Shown here one piece after another: positions 28,567 through 37,107 of a stretch of 64,000 nt of DNA (position 1 is its first letter; the number at the start of each line of letters is the position of its first letter). The stretch is from an uncultured Pelagibacteraceae bacterium. Lineage in GTDB: Bacteria > Pseudomonadota > Alphaproteobacteria > Pelagibacterales > Pelagibacteraceae. The stretch covers positions 1 through 64,000 of the forward strand of contig CACOWV010000002.1 of NCBI GenBank assembly GCA_902630945.1, given 5' to 3'. The position numbers and the translations under genes were made by a program. A model generated the notes under the pieces. The model was not told where the DNA came from, ran no database searches, and worked only from the letters and a program-made list of their open reading frames with translations.

Positions 28567-28608
28567 CTAGTGTAGTAAAACATTTCGCCATTCTACCAAC
28601 TACACTAG
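28567..28608. repeat. Inverted ACTACACTAG pair forming a hairpin
   Basis: CTAGTGTAGT at 28567-28576 is the reverse complement of ACTACACTAG at 28599-28608, giving a perfect 10-bp stem with a 22-nt loop. On the minus strand the 5' arm plus loop, CTAGTGTAGTTGGTAGAA, looks like a tRNA D-arm region, but no complete cloverleaf follows. It lies between two small-protein genes, upstream of the 72-residue gene. Confidence 0.8.
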
Positions 28609-28648
28609 CATAATATCTTTAAAATCATTGTTAATATCTATTTCTTGG

Positions 28649-28999
28649 TTATTTTTTTATTATTATTTCAAAACTTTTATATTTTTTTCGAGTAAAATCG
28701 TCTATCAAAACTGATGCTCTTTTTGCTTTTTTTGATTCAATAGCACCATCATAATAATTCTCGATTGTTGTAATAACAATTCCATTCTCATCTTTAAAAA
28801 TTATTTGATATACAAAATTAATTAAGATCTCTTTAGTTTCATTGTTAATTGAAAAATCCATCTTAAAAGATTTTTTTTCAACATCATAAGAAACTTTGGT
28901 ATTACTTAAATAAATTTTTTTTTGGTTAGTTTCAATTAATCCTTTTTGAGCACAAGCAGTTAAAAATAATATAAAAAATAGTAATAAAATTTTTTTCAT
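28649..28999 (-). CDS. Small lipoprotein, possible FxLYD-like domain
   Basis: A 116-residue predicted lipoprotein. A signal peptide with lipobox LTAC (Cys at about residue 16) is followed by one small beta-rich domain with VSYDVEKKSFKMDFSINNETKEILINFVYQIIF and ending SFEIIIKK. The alternating pattern resembles FxLYD-type domains of exported proteins, but this is tentative. Its start overlaps the stop of the preceding lipoprotein gene by one base (TAATG junction), so the two are translationally coupled. Confidence 0.7.
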   Translation of the reverse strand: MKKILLLFFILFLTACAQKGLIETNQKKIYLSNTKVSYDVEKKSFKMDFSINNETKEILINFVYQIIFKDENGIVITTIENYYDGAIESKKAKRASVLIDDFTRKKYKSFEIIIKK

Positions 29000-29466
29000 T
29001 AATTTTCTGTTGGTAATATTCTTGCCTTTTCACCGTAAATAACTGTGACTCTATCTCCTATAACATAATTGTAACCTTTTTTTTTATCAATACCCTGGAT
29101 TATTCCAATTGGTTTATCTTCTCCATCAATAGAAATAGTGTATTGGAAACCGTTATGTTCACCGAGTTTAACTGTTGAATAATATCCAATTACACCGCCT
29201 ATGGTTGATCCTGCTATAACAGCAATTTCTTTTCCAGTCCCACTACCAATGTCTTCTGTTAAAATTGCTCCTACAACTCCACCAATAACTGCCGCCACTT
29301 CAGATGGATTTCCTTTTATCTTTACTGGGATCACATCAATAATAGTCCCTAAATCCGTATTTAATATGACTTGAGAGTCATCTTTATCAACACTATAGGG
29401 AGAAGTTGAACAAGAAAGTAAAAATAAACAAATAAAAATTGGAGATAAATATTTTTTCATTTTCAT
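28999..29466 (-). CDS. Glycine-zipper outer-membrane lipoprotein (SlyB/Pcp-like)
   Basis: A 155-residue predicted lipoprotein. The signal peptide ends in lipobox LLSC (Cys at about residue 19). The central segment VAAVIGGVVGAILTEDIGSGTGKEIAVIAGSTIGGVIGYY (about 57-97) is a double glycine zipper typical of SlyB/Pcp/17-kDa-antigen lipoproteins. The C-terminal beta-rich part has GDRVTVIYGEKARIL. It is likely an envelope-stability protein. It is in an operon with the flanking small exported proteins: 3 bp after the 134-residue gene and overlapping the next. Confidence 0.82.
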   Translation of the reverse strand: MKMKKYLSPIFICLFLLSCSTSPYSVDKDDSQVILNTDLGTIIDVIPVKIKGNPSEVAAVIGGVVGAILTEDIGSGTGKEIAVIAGSTIGGVIGYYSTVKLGEHNGFQYTISIDGEDKPIGIIQGIDKKKGYNYVIGDRVTVIYGEKARILPTEN

Positions 29467-29469
29467 TAT

Positions 29470-29874
29470 TTAATAAAAATCAAATTCCAATAATACTGAT
29501 TTAACTTTTTTCCATTTTAATGAGGATAATAACATTTCAAAAGTAACTTTGGTTAATCCTTTTCTTCCGATTTTAAAATCTTCCAACCAATCTTCCAACA
29601 TAAATCCATCACTATCTAACAATTTTATTTTAAATGAACCTTTAATTTCATCTTTACAATTATTTTGGATTCTTACAATGAAAGGTGTTTCAGTGTACAT
29701 GCCCATATTGGATAAAGCAGCAAGAGCACTTCTTTTAGACTTAACATCAATAACTTTGAGACATTCAAAAATTTTAGTGTTTGTAGATGTTGACTCAACA
29801 TCCCATTTCACTGTTTTAGCGTTAGCATTTTGAGTAATAAGAGAAAAAAAAATAATAATAAAAATTTTTTTCAT
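29470..29874 (-). CDS. Small exported protein of unknown function
   Basis: A 134-residue protein with a clean Sec signal peptide (MKKIFIIIFFSLITQNANA, cleavage after ANA). The mature domain is about 115 residues, with two cysteines (in FECLKV and NNCKDE) that could form a disulfide. The phrases TPFIVRIQNNCKDEIKGSFKIKLLDSDGFMLEDW suggest an immunoglobulin-like beta fold similar to the neighbouring FxLYD-like lipoprotein. It is first in a three-gene unit of exported proteins. No named family recognised. Confidence 0.7.
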   Translation of the reverse strand: MKKIFIIIFFSLITQNANAKTVKWDVESTSTNTKIFECLKVIDVKSKRSALAALSNMGMYTETPFIVRIQNNCKDEIKGSFKIKLLDSDGFMLEDWLEDFKIGRKGLTKVTFEMLLSSLKWKKVKSVLLEFDFY

Positions 29875-29925
29875 ATTAAATGAATATTATATAAATAATT
29901 AATACTCGGTCTAGTTAATTAAACA

Positions 29926-32334
29926 TTATTTAATTAATCTTAATTTACTTGAGGAAATATATGCCATGAAATAAAAAAATATTGCTAGTAAGTATAAAAA
30001 TTTGAAACCAAAATACATTGAGTTGTATTCTAATAATCCACCAACAATAGCACCTAGTATATTACAACATAAAGCATTTGCAGTAGATCCATATCTCACA
30101 AGTTCTCTAGAAAATGCTAAGCCAGAAAAGAAAACTGGAAATGTTAAAACTATAGGAATTAAAAATTTTAAAAGAATAATTGGATAGTTATAAAAGTTAA
30201 TGAAGGTTACTGAATAACTTAATAAAAGAGAAATAATTAAAAAAAAGTAAATCATGTTAATACTTATTTTTATTCCTTTAATAATGAATAAATTGGCCAA
30301 ATATGCCATTGATAAAATAGCTGTTATAACGATACTAACGACAAACCAGGTGCTGCCATATATTTTAGCTAATTCAGTTATACCCTTTGTCTCCATCAAC
30401 ATAAAACCAACTCCAAGAAAGAAACTTGGATACGAAAATTTACTTAAACTCATTTTCGTAAGATTCTTTAAAAAAAACAAAGAAATTAAAAAAATTACTG
30501 ATATTAACACGACGTAAGAAACTGGATAAATTCTATAAGACATATAAAAAAACGGCCAGTCATCAGTTGACATATCCACATCTTTATAAAATTTTTTATC
30601 TTTAAATATATCCGTTTCAAAGAAATTTGATTTTGAAAGATCTAGTGAAAAATCTTTATTCTTCGATACTACAAAGGAATAAATATCCTCATTAAAACTT
30701 TCATCAATTGATCCTGATTGTCTAGTTAAAATTTTTGGTTCTGTATCAAAGTTCGTCTTTAACATTTTATAAATTTTATTACCCATTTGTTCTGTAGAAA
30801 CTGCAAAACTTAGAAACATAATTCCATTATCTTTAAGTTTCTTTTTTGCTTCGAAGAAAGACTCAACTGTGTAAACGTAGCTATCAAGACGCACGCCACC
30901 TTTTGAAGATAAATTGGCATGTGAGTCTAAAACACTGTAAACTATTAGATCGTATTTTTTATCTACTTCTTTGATAAAGTTTCTGGCATCATTTACTATT
31001 AATTCTACTTTCTCATTATTATAAGGGTTTTCAGGATGAAATTTTTCTCCAAGGTTTGCGACTAAAGGATCTATCTCAACTGCATCTATATTCGCATTTG
31101 AATACCTGATCGCAGTAGCAACGTCATTACCAGTACCACTTCCTACAATGAGAATGTCTTTGAAATTGTAATCTGTTGATGTGAAAGGAATAATGTAAAA
31201 TAGATGCCATTGTAAATTTTTTTCTTGATTTACTTTATTCGACAAATCTAACGGTGTCTGTAGCCAAATATTATTAGACTGTACTGTAATTGGTTTAGAT
31301 TGATCATTATTAAACTTTACTGAAACATTCTGATAAGGTGAATGTAAATCAAGTTTACTTGTATCATTAAATATATTCAGACTTAAAATTAATATTACGA
31401 ATGTAATACAACTAAATTTTATATTTACTTTAAGGTTAAATTGAAAAAAAATTAAAACTGAAAATGAAATGATCAACCAAACTGTAGGCCCAGTCCAAAG
31501 AAACGACAATATTGTAAATAACAAAATTCCAGCTATTGCACCAATTAAATCATAGCTATAAGCTTTTAAAGGATCAGTATTTAACATTAGTCTGGCCACA
31601 AGATGCCCTAAGGGAATAAAAGCAACGGCGTTAAATAAAAATATTATAGAGATAAAAAAATAGATTAATATTATATGAAGTGATCCTACTGCTATTGATT
31701 GCCCCATATTCCATATTTCAGAGACAGGATTTTGAAAAAAAAGAGTTATAGGAGTATCTTTTAAAATATACATGAAAGAGACTTGAAGAGCTATCAATGG
31801 AAAAATCCAATTTAGTGAGTACAATCTTACTTTCGAAAAAGAATAACCAATTCCTAAACCCAAAAAACAAGACAAAAGACTTAAATTTTTAAAATATGCA
31901 AATAATTGAAAATATGATGAATGAATTCTAATAATTGCCAACTCAATAAATAATCCAAGTCCTGCAGCTAATGCAATAAGAATATAAATATTATTTTTAA
32001 GAAATTTTGGTTGAAATTCGTCTAAATTAAAAAAATCATAAAACTTATTTGAAAAAATAATTTTTTTTGAATTATATAGAAAAAAAATCATTGTTATAAA
32101 GAAAAAGAAACCTATCATTACTTTAAAGTATTCTTTATCCAATAAGAATATCAATTCGTTTACACGATCAGCAGTTTCTGACTTAATTATCGCAAGAAGA
32201 ACAGTGTCTAAACCACTGTTATATAAAGTCAAGAATGGCTGAGAACCTGACAAAATATAACTAGTAATTACAATAGAAAAAAAAATTAATGTGAAATTAA
32301 TAATTTTTTTTTTTATTTTTAAATCTCTAGACAT
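29926..32334 (-). CDS. Membrane-embedded spermidine/spermine-synthase-like protein
   Basis: An 802-residue protein with three parts. Residues about 1-330 hold eight to nine membrane spans. A class I methyltransferase-like aminopropyltransferase domain follows (about 340-570), with ILIVGSGTGNDVATAI, AVEIDPLV and YDLIVYSVLDSHA. The last part, from about 610, has six or seven more spans. It resembles the fused membrane SpeE-like proteins of many marine bacteria. The usual substrate-gate aspartate region of SpeE is not clearly kept (YSVLDSHA where SpeE has a D-S/D motif), so polyamine synthesis is unproven. It stands alone between small-gene and GGCT clusters. Confidence 0.75.
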   Translation of the reverse strand: MSRDLKIKKKIINFTLIFFSIVITSYILSGSQPFLTLYNSGLDTVLLAIIKSETADRVNELIFLLDKEYFKVMIGFFFFITMIFFLYNSKKIIFSNKFYDFFNLDEFQPKFLKNNIYILIALAAGLGLFIELAIIRIHSSYFQLFAYFKNLSLLSCFLGLGIGYSFSKVRLYSLNWIFPLIALQVSFMYILKDTPITLFFQNPVSEIWNMGQSIAVGSLHIILIYFFISIIFLFNAVAFIPLGHLVARLMLNTDPLKAYSYDLIGAIAGILLFTILSFLWTGPTVWLIISFSVLIFFQFNLKVNIKFSCITFVILILSLNIFNDTSKLDLHSPYQNVSVKFNNDQSKPITVQSNNIWLQTPLDLSNKVNQEKNLQWHLFYIIPFTSTDYNFKDILIVGSGTGNDVATAIRYSNANIDAVEIDPLVANLGEKFHPENPYNNEKVELIVNDARNFIKEVDKKYDLIVYSVLDSHANLSSKGGVRLDSYVYTVESFFEAKKKLKDNGIMFLSFAVSTEQMGNKIYKMLKTNFDTEPKILTRQSGSIDESFNEDIYSFVVSKNKDFSLDLSKSNFFETDIFKDKKFYKDVDMSTDDWPFFYMSYRIYPVSYVVLISVIFLISLFFLKNLTKMSLSKFSYPSFFLGVGFMLMETKGITELAKIYGSTWFVVSIVITAILSMAYLANLFIIKGIKISINMIYFFLIISLLLSYSVTFINFYNYPIILLKFLIPIVLTFPVFFSGLAFSRELVRYGSTANALCCNILGAIVGGLLEYNSMYFGFKFLYLLAIFFYFMAYISSSKLRLIK

Positions 32335-32378
32335 TTGAATTAGCTTAATACCTTATTTTTTTTTTAAAACAATGATTT

Positions 32379-32783
32379 CTAGTTAGATTTTAATGCTTGC
32401 ATTAAAAATTTACTGTCTAATTTGCAATCTTTATAACCTTTTTTAACAACATTTAAATATCTCTCAGTAGGATACATGAAAGAGGTTTTTTTAACCATTG
32501 TGTAGGTCATAACTTTTTTTCCATAATAAAAAAAATAATATTTTTTATATAAAACAGGAAAATCTTCATAAACATCTAATTTTTTTTCGTCACTTTTTGA
32601 AATTTCAAATAACCCTCCAGGAACTATTGAATTTTTTTTTGGTTCAATATCTGCTGCTCTATATTTGCTTCTAAAAGTAAGTTTAAAATCTTTGAGATTA
32701 ATCTTTTTAAGAAAAATACTATCTTTACATCTTCTTTTCATTTGAAAATGATGAAGATTACTACCATAAGCAAAATAAAGCAT
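32379..32783 (-). CDS. Gamma-glutamylcyclotransferase-like protein
   Basis: A 134-residue GGCT/AIG2-fold protein. The N-terminus LYFAYGSNLHHFQMKRRCKDS contains the YGSN substrate loop (about residues 5-8). Other family features are PGGLFEISKSDEKKLDVYEDFP (about 55-76) and the late Y-x-N-type segment YLNVVKKGY. Members release 5-oxoproline from gamma-glutamyl compounds, for example in glutathione turnover, but the substrate here is not defined. It directly abuts the stop of the CinA-domain gene's ATG side (32783/32784), so the two form an operon. Confidence 0.8.
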   Translation of the reverse strand: MLYFAYGSNLHHFQMKRRCKDSIFLKKINLKDFKLTFRSKYRAADIEPKKNSIVPGGLFEISKSDEKKLDVYEDFPVLYKKYYFFYYGKKVMTYTMVKKTSFMYPTERYLNVVKKGYKDCKLDSKFLMQALKSN

Positions 32784-33533
32784 TTAACGATCTACAATTT
32801 CAATTTTTTTTTCTTTTATAAATTTTAATATTTCTGCATTACAGATGTCTATTTTTGATTGATCTTCAGAACGAAGAACAATTGAAACTCCTAATTTTCC
32901 TGCATGAAAAAAAGGGTAACTACCTATCTCAACTTCTTTATTTTCATCCTGGACTTTTGTTAATGAGCTAGCAATTTCACTTTCAACAGTTCTTAAGCTT
33001 ATTGTGTGACTTAAGATAGGTTGTCCACCTACAATCTTATTTTTAATCCCTCCTAACATTGATTTTAAAATTGAGGGCACACCAGGTAAACAAAATACAT
33101 TTTTAACACTAAAGCCAGGAGCACCACTAGTTGGGTTAAGAATTAATTCTGCATTTTCTGGCATCCAAACCATTTTTTGTCTTCCTTCATTAAATTCACC
33201 AGGCTTGTAATAAGCCTCAAGAATTTTGAACGCTTCTTTATGTATTTCGTATTTTAAACCAAAAGCTTTTGAAACTGATTGAGCTGTTATATCATCATGT
33301 GTAGGCCCTATACCTCCAGTGGTAAAAACATAATTATTTTCTGCTCTTAAAACATTTAAAGTTTCAATAATTTTTTTTTCTATGTCAGGAACTACTCTCA
33401 CTTCATTAACTTTAACACCAATGGTATTTAACCAGTTTGCTAAAGTACTCGTATTTGTATCCTGGGTTCTTCCAGAAAGGATCTCATTTCCTATAATTAA
33501 TATCGCGGCATTTACTTTTGTGTTTTTTGTCAT
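32784..33533 (-). CDS. CinA-type molybdopterin-binding domain protein
   Basis: A 249-residue protein made of the N-terminal MoCF/CinA domain only. It begins AAILIIGNEILSGRTQDTNTSTLANWL, with FTTGGIGPTHDDITAQSV near residues 75-92 and FCLPGVPSILKSML near 147-160. The C-terminal nicotinamide-nucleotide deamidase domain of full CinA is absent, which is common in alphaproteobacteria. In full-length relatives this domain has ADP-ribose pyrophosphatase activity; here it is inferred only. It diverges from sfsA with almost no spacer. Confidence 0.85.
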   Translation of the reverse strand: MTKNTKVNAAILIIGNEILSGRTQDTNTSTLANWLNTIGVKVNEVRVVPDIEKKIIETLNVLRAENNYVFTTGGIGPTHDDITAQSVSKAFGLKYEIHKEAFKILEAYYKPGEFNEGRQKMVWMPENAELILNPTSGAPGFSVKNVFCLPGVPSILKSMLGGIKNKIVGGQPILSHTISLRTVESEIASSLTKVQDENKEVEIGSYPFFHAGKLGVSIVLRSEDQSKIDICNAEILKFIKEKKIEIVDR

Positions 33534-33554
33534 TTTTATATGTATAATTTGAAA

Positions 33555-34253
33555 ATGAAATTTACCAAGTCTTTAATAAAAGGCAAATTAATCAAAAGAT
33601 ATAAGCGTTTTTTTGTTGATGTTAAATTAAATAAAGAAACTGTTACGGCCCACTGTCCAAATACTGGTTCAATGAAAGGTCTTTTAGATAAGAACAATGT
33701 TGTTTACCTCCTAAACAATGATGACCCTAAAAGAAAATTAAAATATGGGTTAGAGATAATAAAAGTCCAAAAAAATCTTGTTGGTGTAAATACTCATTTC
33801 GCCAATAAAATTGTCAATCACGGCTTAGAGAATAATCTTATAAAAGAATTAAAAAATTACGACAAAATAAAAGCTGAAGTTTTTTTCAATAAAGAAACAA
33901 GATTTGATTTTCTAATAGAAAATAAGAAACAAAAAAGCTTTATAGAAGTCAAAAATGTTACACTTTTTAGGGATGAAAAAACTGCTGAATTTCCAGATGC
34001 TGTCACATCAAGAGGCTCAAAACATTTACTTACCCTTATTGATGCCATAAAAAAAGGATATAAAACTTACTTAATTTTTTTAGTTCAGATACAAAATATG
34101 GAATACTTTAAGATAGCAAAAGATATAGATAGTAAATATTACGTTAATTATCTAAAAGCTAAAAAAGCTGGTGTTAATTTTTTAGCTTACACATGTAAAA
34201 TAAGTTCAAAAGAAATATTAATTGATAAAAAAATTAAAATTATAGATGAGTAA
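33555..34253 (+). CDS. sfsA: SfsA family DNA/sugar-fermentation stimulation protein
   Basis: SfsA-family nuclease-like protein of about 232 residues. Family motifs are RYKRFFVDV, AHCPNTGSMKGLL, FDFLIENKKQKSFIEVKNVTL and FPDAVTSRGSKHLLTLIDA. The ExK-type FIEVKN resembles a PD-(D/E)xK nuclease core. An ATG at 33540 is also in frame, but the Met at 33555 gives the start expected from relatives (MKFTKSLIKGKLIKRYKRF). The cellular role is not well defined. It overlaps map by 8 bp, so the two are co-expressed. Confidence 0.88.
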   Translation: MKFTKSLIKGKLIKRYKRFFVDVKLNKETVTAHCPNTGSMKGLLDKNNVVYLLNNDDPKRKLKYGLEIIKVQKNLVGVNTHFANKIVNHGLENNLIKELKNYDKIKAEVFFNKETRFDFLIENKKQKSFIEVKNVTLFRDEKTAEFPDAVTSRGSKHLLTLIDAIKKGYKTYLIFLVQIQNMEYFKIAKDIDSKYYVNYLKAKKAGVNFLAYTCKISSKEILIDKKIKIIDE

Positions 34254-35019
34254 TTTTTCAGAAAAATTTGAAAAAATGAGAATTGCAGGAAAACTTGCTG
34301 CAAAAACTTTAGATATGCTAACAGAAAATATTAAAGAAGGTATATCGACAAGTTATATTGATAAACTTGGATACGAGTTTATTAGAGATAACGGTGGCTA
34401 TTCTGCGCCATTATATTACCGGGGTTTTAAAAAATCGTTATGTACTTCTCTTAATCATGTAGTCTGTCATGGTATTCCCTCTGAAGAAAGATTTTTAGAA
34501 GACGGTGATGCGGTAAATGTTGATGTCACCGCAATAATTGATGGGCATTATGGTGATACCAGTAGAATGTTTTGTATTGGTAAAACATCTGTGAAATTAA
34601 ATAATCTAATTGATGCAACATACGAATCTATGATGAAATCAATTAAAATTTTAAAACCTGGTATTAAATTGGGAGATATAGGTTATGAGATTCAATCTTA
34701 TGTAGAAGAAAAAGGTTTTTCGGTGGTAAAAGATTTTTGTGGTCATGGAATAGGTACTAATTTTCATGAACCACCAAATATTTTACACTATGGGTCTAAA
34801 AATACTGGAAAGGAAATAAAACCTGGTATGACATTTACTATTGAACCAATGATAAATGCAGGTAAATTTGACATCAAAGTACTCAATGATGGATGGACAG
34901 CGGTAACTAAAGACAAATCTTTATCTGCACAATTTGAACACACAATAGGAATTACAGAAAATGGATATGAAATCTTTACAGAATCTGCTAAAGGTTATTT
35001 AAAGCCTCCATACTTATAA
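34246..35019 (+). CDS. map: Methionine aminopeptidase, type I
   Basis: A 257-residue MetAP that removes N-terminal Met from nascent proteins. The metal ligands of the pita-bread fold are visible: Asp in AVNVDVTA, Asp in HYGDTSRM, His in GHGIGTNFHEPP, Glu in FTIEPMI and Glu in AQFEHTIG. The substrate His is in VVCHGIPS. The length fits type Ia enzymes without an N-terminal zinc domain. It is positioned between sfsA (8-bp overlap) and purB. Confidence 0.96.
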   Translation: MSNFSEKFEKMRIAGKLAAKTLDMLTENIKEGISTSYIDKLGYEFIRDNGGYSAPLYYRGFKKSLCTSLNHVVCHGIPSEERFLEDGDAVNVDVTAIIDGHYGDTSRMFCIGKTSVKLNNLIDATYESMMKSIKILKPGIKLGDIGYEIQSYVEEKGFSVVKDFCGHGIGTNFHEPPNILHYGSKNTGKEIKPGMTFTIEPMINAGKFDIKVLNDGWTAVTKDKSLSAQFEHTIGITENGYEIFTESAKGYLKPPYL

Positions 35020-35029
35020 TTTATAGTTA

Positions 35030-36322
35030 ATGATAAAAAGATACTCGCGAAAAGAACTTACTGATATTTGGTCAGAAGAAAATAAATATAAAATTTGGCT
35101 TGATGTTGAAATAGCAGCAGCACAAGCAATGGAAAAGCTTGGACAAATACCAAGGGGCGTGTCTTCAATTGTCAGAAAAAAAGCAAAGATAAACGTTAAA
35201 AGAATTCATCAAATTGAGACCCAAGTTAAACATGATGTAATTGCTTTTTTAACTTCAATTACAGAAAAGGCAGGAATAAAAGCAAGATATCTTCATCAAG
35301 GAATGACTTCCTCTGATGTATTAGATACAAGTTTTAATATTCAGTTAGTTCAATCAGGAAAAATAATACTTAATGATTTAGATCAAATTTTAAAAGTACT
35401 TAAAAGACAAGCGAAAAAATATAAATTTACTCCTTGTATAGGCAGAAGTCATGGTATTCACGCTGAGCCTATTACCTTTGGTTTAAAGCTAGCCTCTTTT
35501 TATGAAGAGTTTAAAAGAAATAAAAAAAGATTGATTTATGCAATAGATGAAATTTCTACTTGTGCAATTTCTGGAGCAGTTGGAACTTTTGCTAATATTA
35601 ACCCAAATGTTGAACGATATGTTGCTAAAAAACTTGGATTAAAAGTTGAACCCATATCAACTCAAATCATTCCTAGAGACAGACATGCTTTTTATTTTTC
35701 AATATTAGGAATTATTGCTGGTTCAATTGAGAGAGTAGCAATTGAGATTAGACATTTACAAAGGACAGAAGTTTATGAATTACAGGAATATTTTTCAAAA
35801 AAACAAAAAGGTTCTTCAGCTATGCCACATAAGAAAAATCCGATTTTAAGTGAAAATTTAACAGGCCTTGCGAGAATGATAAGAAGTACAGTGACCCCTG
35901 CTTTAGAAAACATAGCTCTATGGCATGAGAGAGATATTTCTCACTCAAGTGTAGAACGAAATATTGGGCCAGATGCTAATATAACAACAGATTTTGCACT
36001 AGTCAGGTTGACAAATATTCTAGACAATATGATTGTTTATCCAAAGAAAATGTTAAATAACCTAAATTTAACTAAAGGATTAATTTTCTCTCAAGAGTTG
36101 ATGCTTGAACTTACTAAAACTGGTTTAAGTAGAGAAAAATCATACAAAATGGTTCAAAGTTACGCAAAAAAATGTTTTGCTGAAGATTTAGATTTGTTTA
36201 AAGTTGTCCAATCTGACAGATATATAATGAGTAAAGTTTCACCAAAAAAATTAAAAGCTATTTTTAGTTATTCAAAACATTTTAAAAATGTAAACCTAAT
36301 ATTTAGACGAGTATTTAAATAA
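35030..36322 (+). CDS. purB: Adenylosuccinate lyase
   Basis: A 430-residue lyase of the fumarase/aspartase superfamily. It has the N-terminal start IKRYSRKELTDIWSEENKYKIWLDVE, RSHGIHAEP (about residues 139-147) and the signature loop GSSAMPHKKNPILSENL (about 263-279). It cleaves SAICAR to AICAR and adenylosuccinate to AMP, so it acts both in the IMP pathway and in AMP formation. Its stop overlaps the purC start by one base. Confidence 0.96.
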   Translation: MIKRYSRKELTDIWSEENKYKIWLDVEIAAAQAMEKLGQIPRGVSSIVRKKAKINVKRIHQIETQVKHDVIAFLTSITEKAGIKARYLHQGMTSSDVLDTSFNIQLVQSGKIILNDLDQILKVLKRQAKKYKFTPCIGRSHGIHAEPITFGLKLASFYEEFKRNKKRLIYAIDEISTCAISGAVGTFANINPNVERYVAKKLGLKVEPISTQIIPRDRHAFYFSILGIIAGSIERVAIEIRHLQRTEVYELQEYFSKKQKGSSAMPHKKNPILSENLTGLARMIRSTVTPALENIALWHERDISHSSVERNIGPDANITTDFALVRLTNILDNMIVYPKKMLNNLNLTKGLIFSQELMLELTKTGLSREKSYKMVQSYAKKCFAEDLDLFKVVQSDRYIMSKVSPKKLKAIFSYSKHFKNVNLIFRRVFK

Positions 36323-37107
36323 TGAAAAAAGGTAAAAAACTTTATGAAGGAAAAGCTAAGATTATTTATGCTACTTCTGAAAAGAATTTAGTAATTCAAT
36401 ATTTTAAAGACGATGCAACTGCTTTTAATAATCAAAAAAAAAGTACTATTGAAGGTAAGGGAGTTTTAAATAATAGAATCTCTGAACATATTCTCTCAAA
36501 TTTAACTGAAATAGGTATTGAAAATCACTTAATAAAAAGACTTAATATGAGAGAGCAGCTTGTAAAATTTGTCGATATTATACCAATAGAATTTGTTGTG
36601 AGAAATATAGCAACAGGATCTTTAACGAAACGACTTGGCATAGAAGACGGGACTATACTTGAACGTCCACTAATAGAATATTATTTAAAAGATGATAAAC
36701 TAGGAGATCCAATAATAAGTCGGGAACATATCATATTTTTCAATTGGCTAAATGCTATTCAAATAAAAACGATTGATACAAACCTCTACCGAATGAATGA
36801 TTTTCTTTTAGGAATGTTTAGAGCCGTTGGAATAAAATTAGTAGATTTTAAAGTTGAGTTTGGTTTAACTCATGAAAGTGGCAAAACTAAAATAGTTCTA
36901 GCTGACGAAATAAGTCCAGATACTTGTAGATTATGGGACTCAATAACAGAAAAAAAACTTGATAAAGATAGATTCAGAAAAGATTTGGGAGATTTGATAC
37001 CTGCATATACAGAAGTGGCAAAAAGATTGGGTATTCTTCATGAACAATCAAATGTGACTGCAGTAAATGTTACAAAATTATCATCTGTTAAAAAAAAAAA
37101 TAAATGA
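36322..37107 (+). CDS. purC: SAICAR synthetase
   Basis: A 261-residue phosphoribosylaminoimidazole-succinocarboxamide synthase. It begins KKLYEGKAKIIYATSEKNLVIQYFKDDATAFN, with FVVRNIATGSLTKRLGI (about residues 93-109) and LADEISPDTCRLWD (about 194-207), the ATP/Mg site. It makes the substrate of PurB, immediately upstream. The C-terminal extension is about 20 residues longer than in E. coli. It overlaps purS by 4 bp. Confidence 0.96.
   Translation: MKKGKKLYEGKAKIIYATSEKNLVIQYFKDDATAFNNQKKSTIEGKGVLNNRISEHILSNLTEIGIENHLIKRLNMREQLVKFVDIIPIEFVVRNIATGSLTKRLGIEDGTILERPLIEYYLKDDKLGDPIISREHIIFFNWLNAIQIKTIDTNLYRMNDFLLGMFRAVGIKLVDFKVEFGLTHESGKTKIVLADEISPDTCRLWDSITEKKLDKDRFRKDLGDLIPAYTEVAKRLGILHEQSNVTAVNVTKLSSVKKKNK

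Noticed and set aside
28567..28610. A complete additional tRNA
   Set aside because: Only a D-arm-like stretch is seen; anticodon and T-arms are absent.
30002..30517. Two plus-strand frames of 61 and 87 residues
   Set aside because: Antisense to the long membrane spermidine-synthase-like gene, whose frame is uninterrupted with recognisable motifs.
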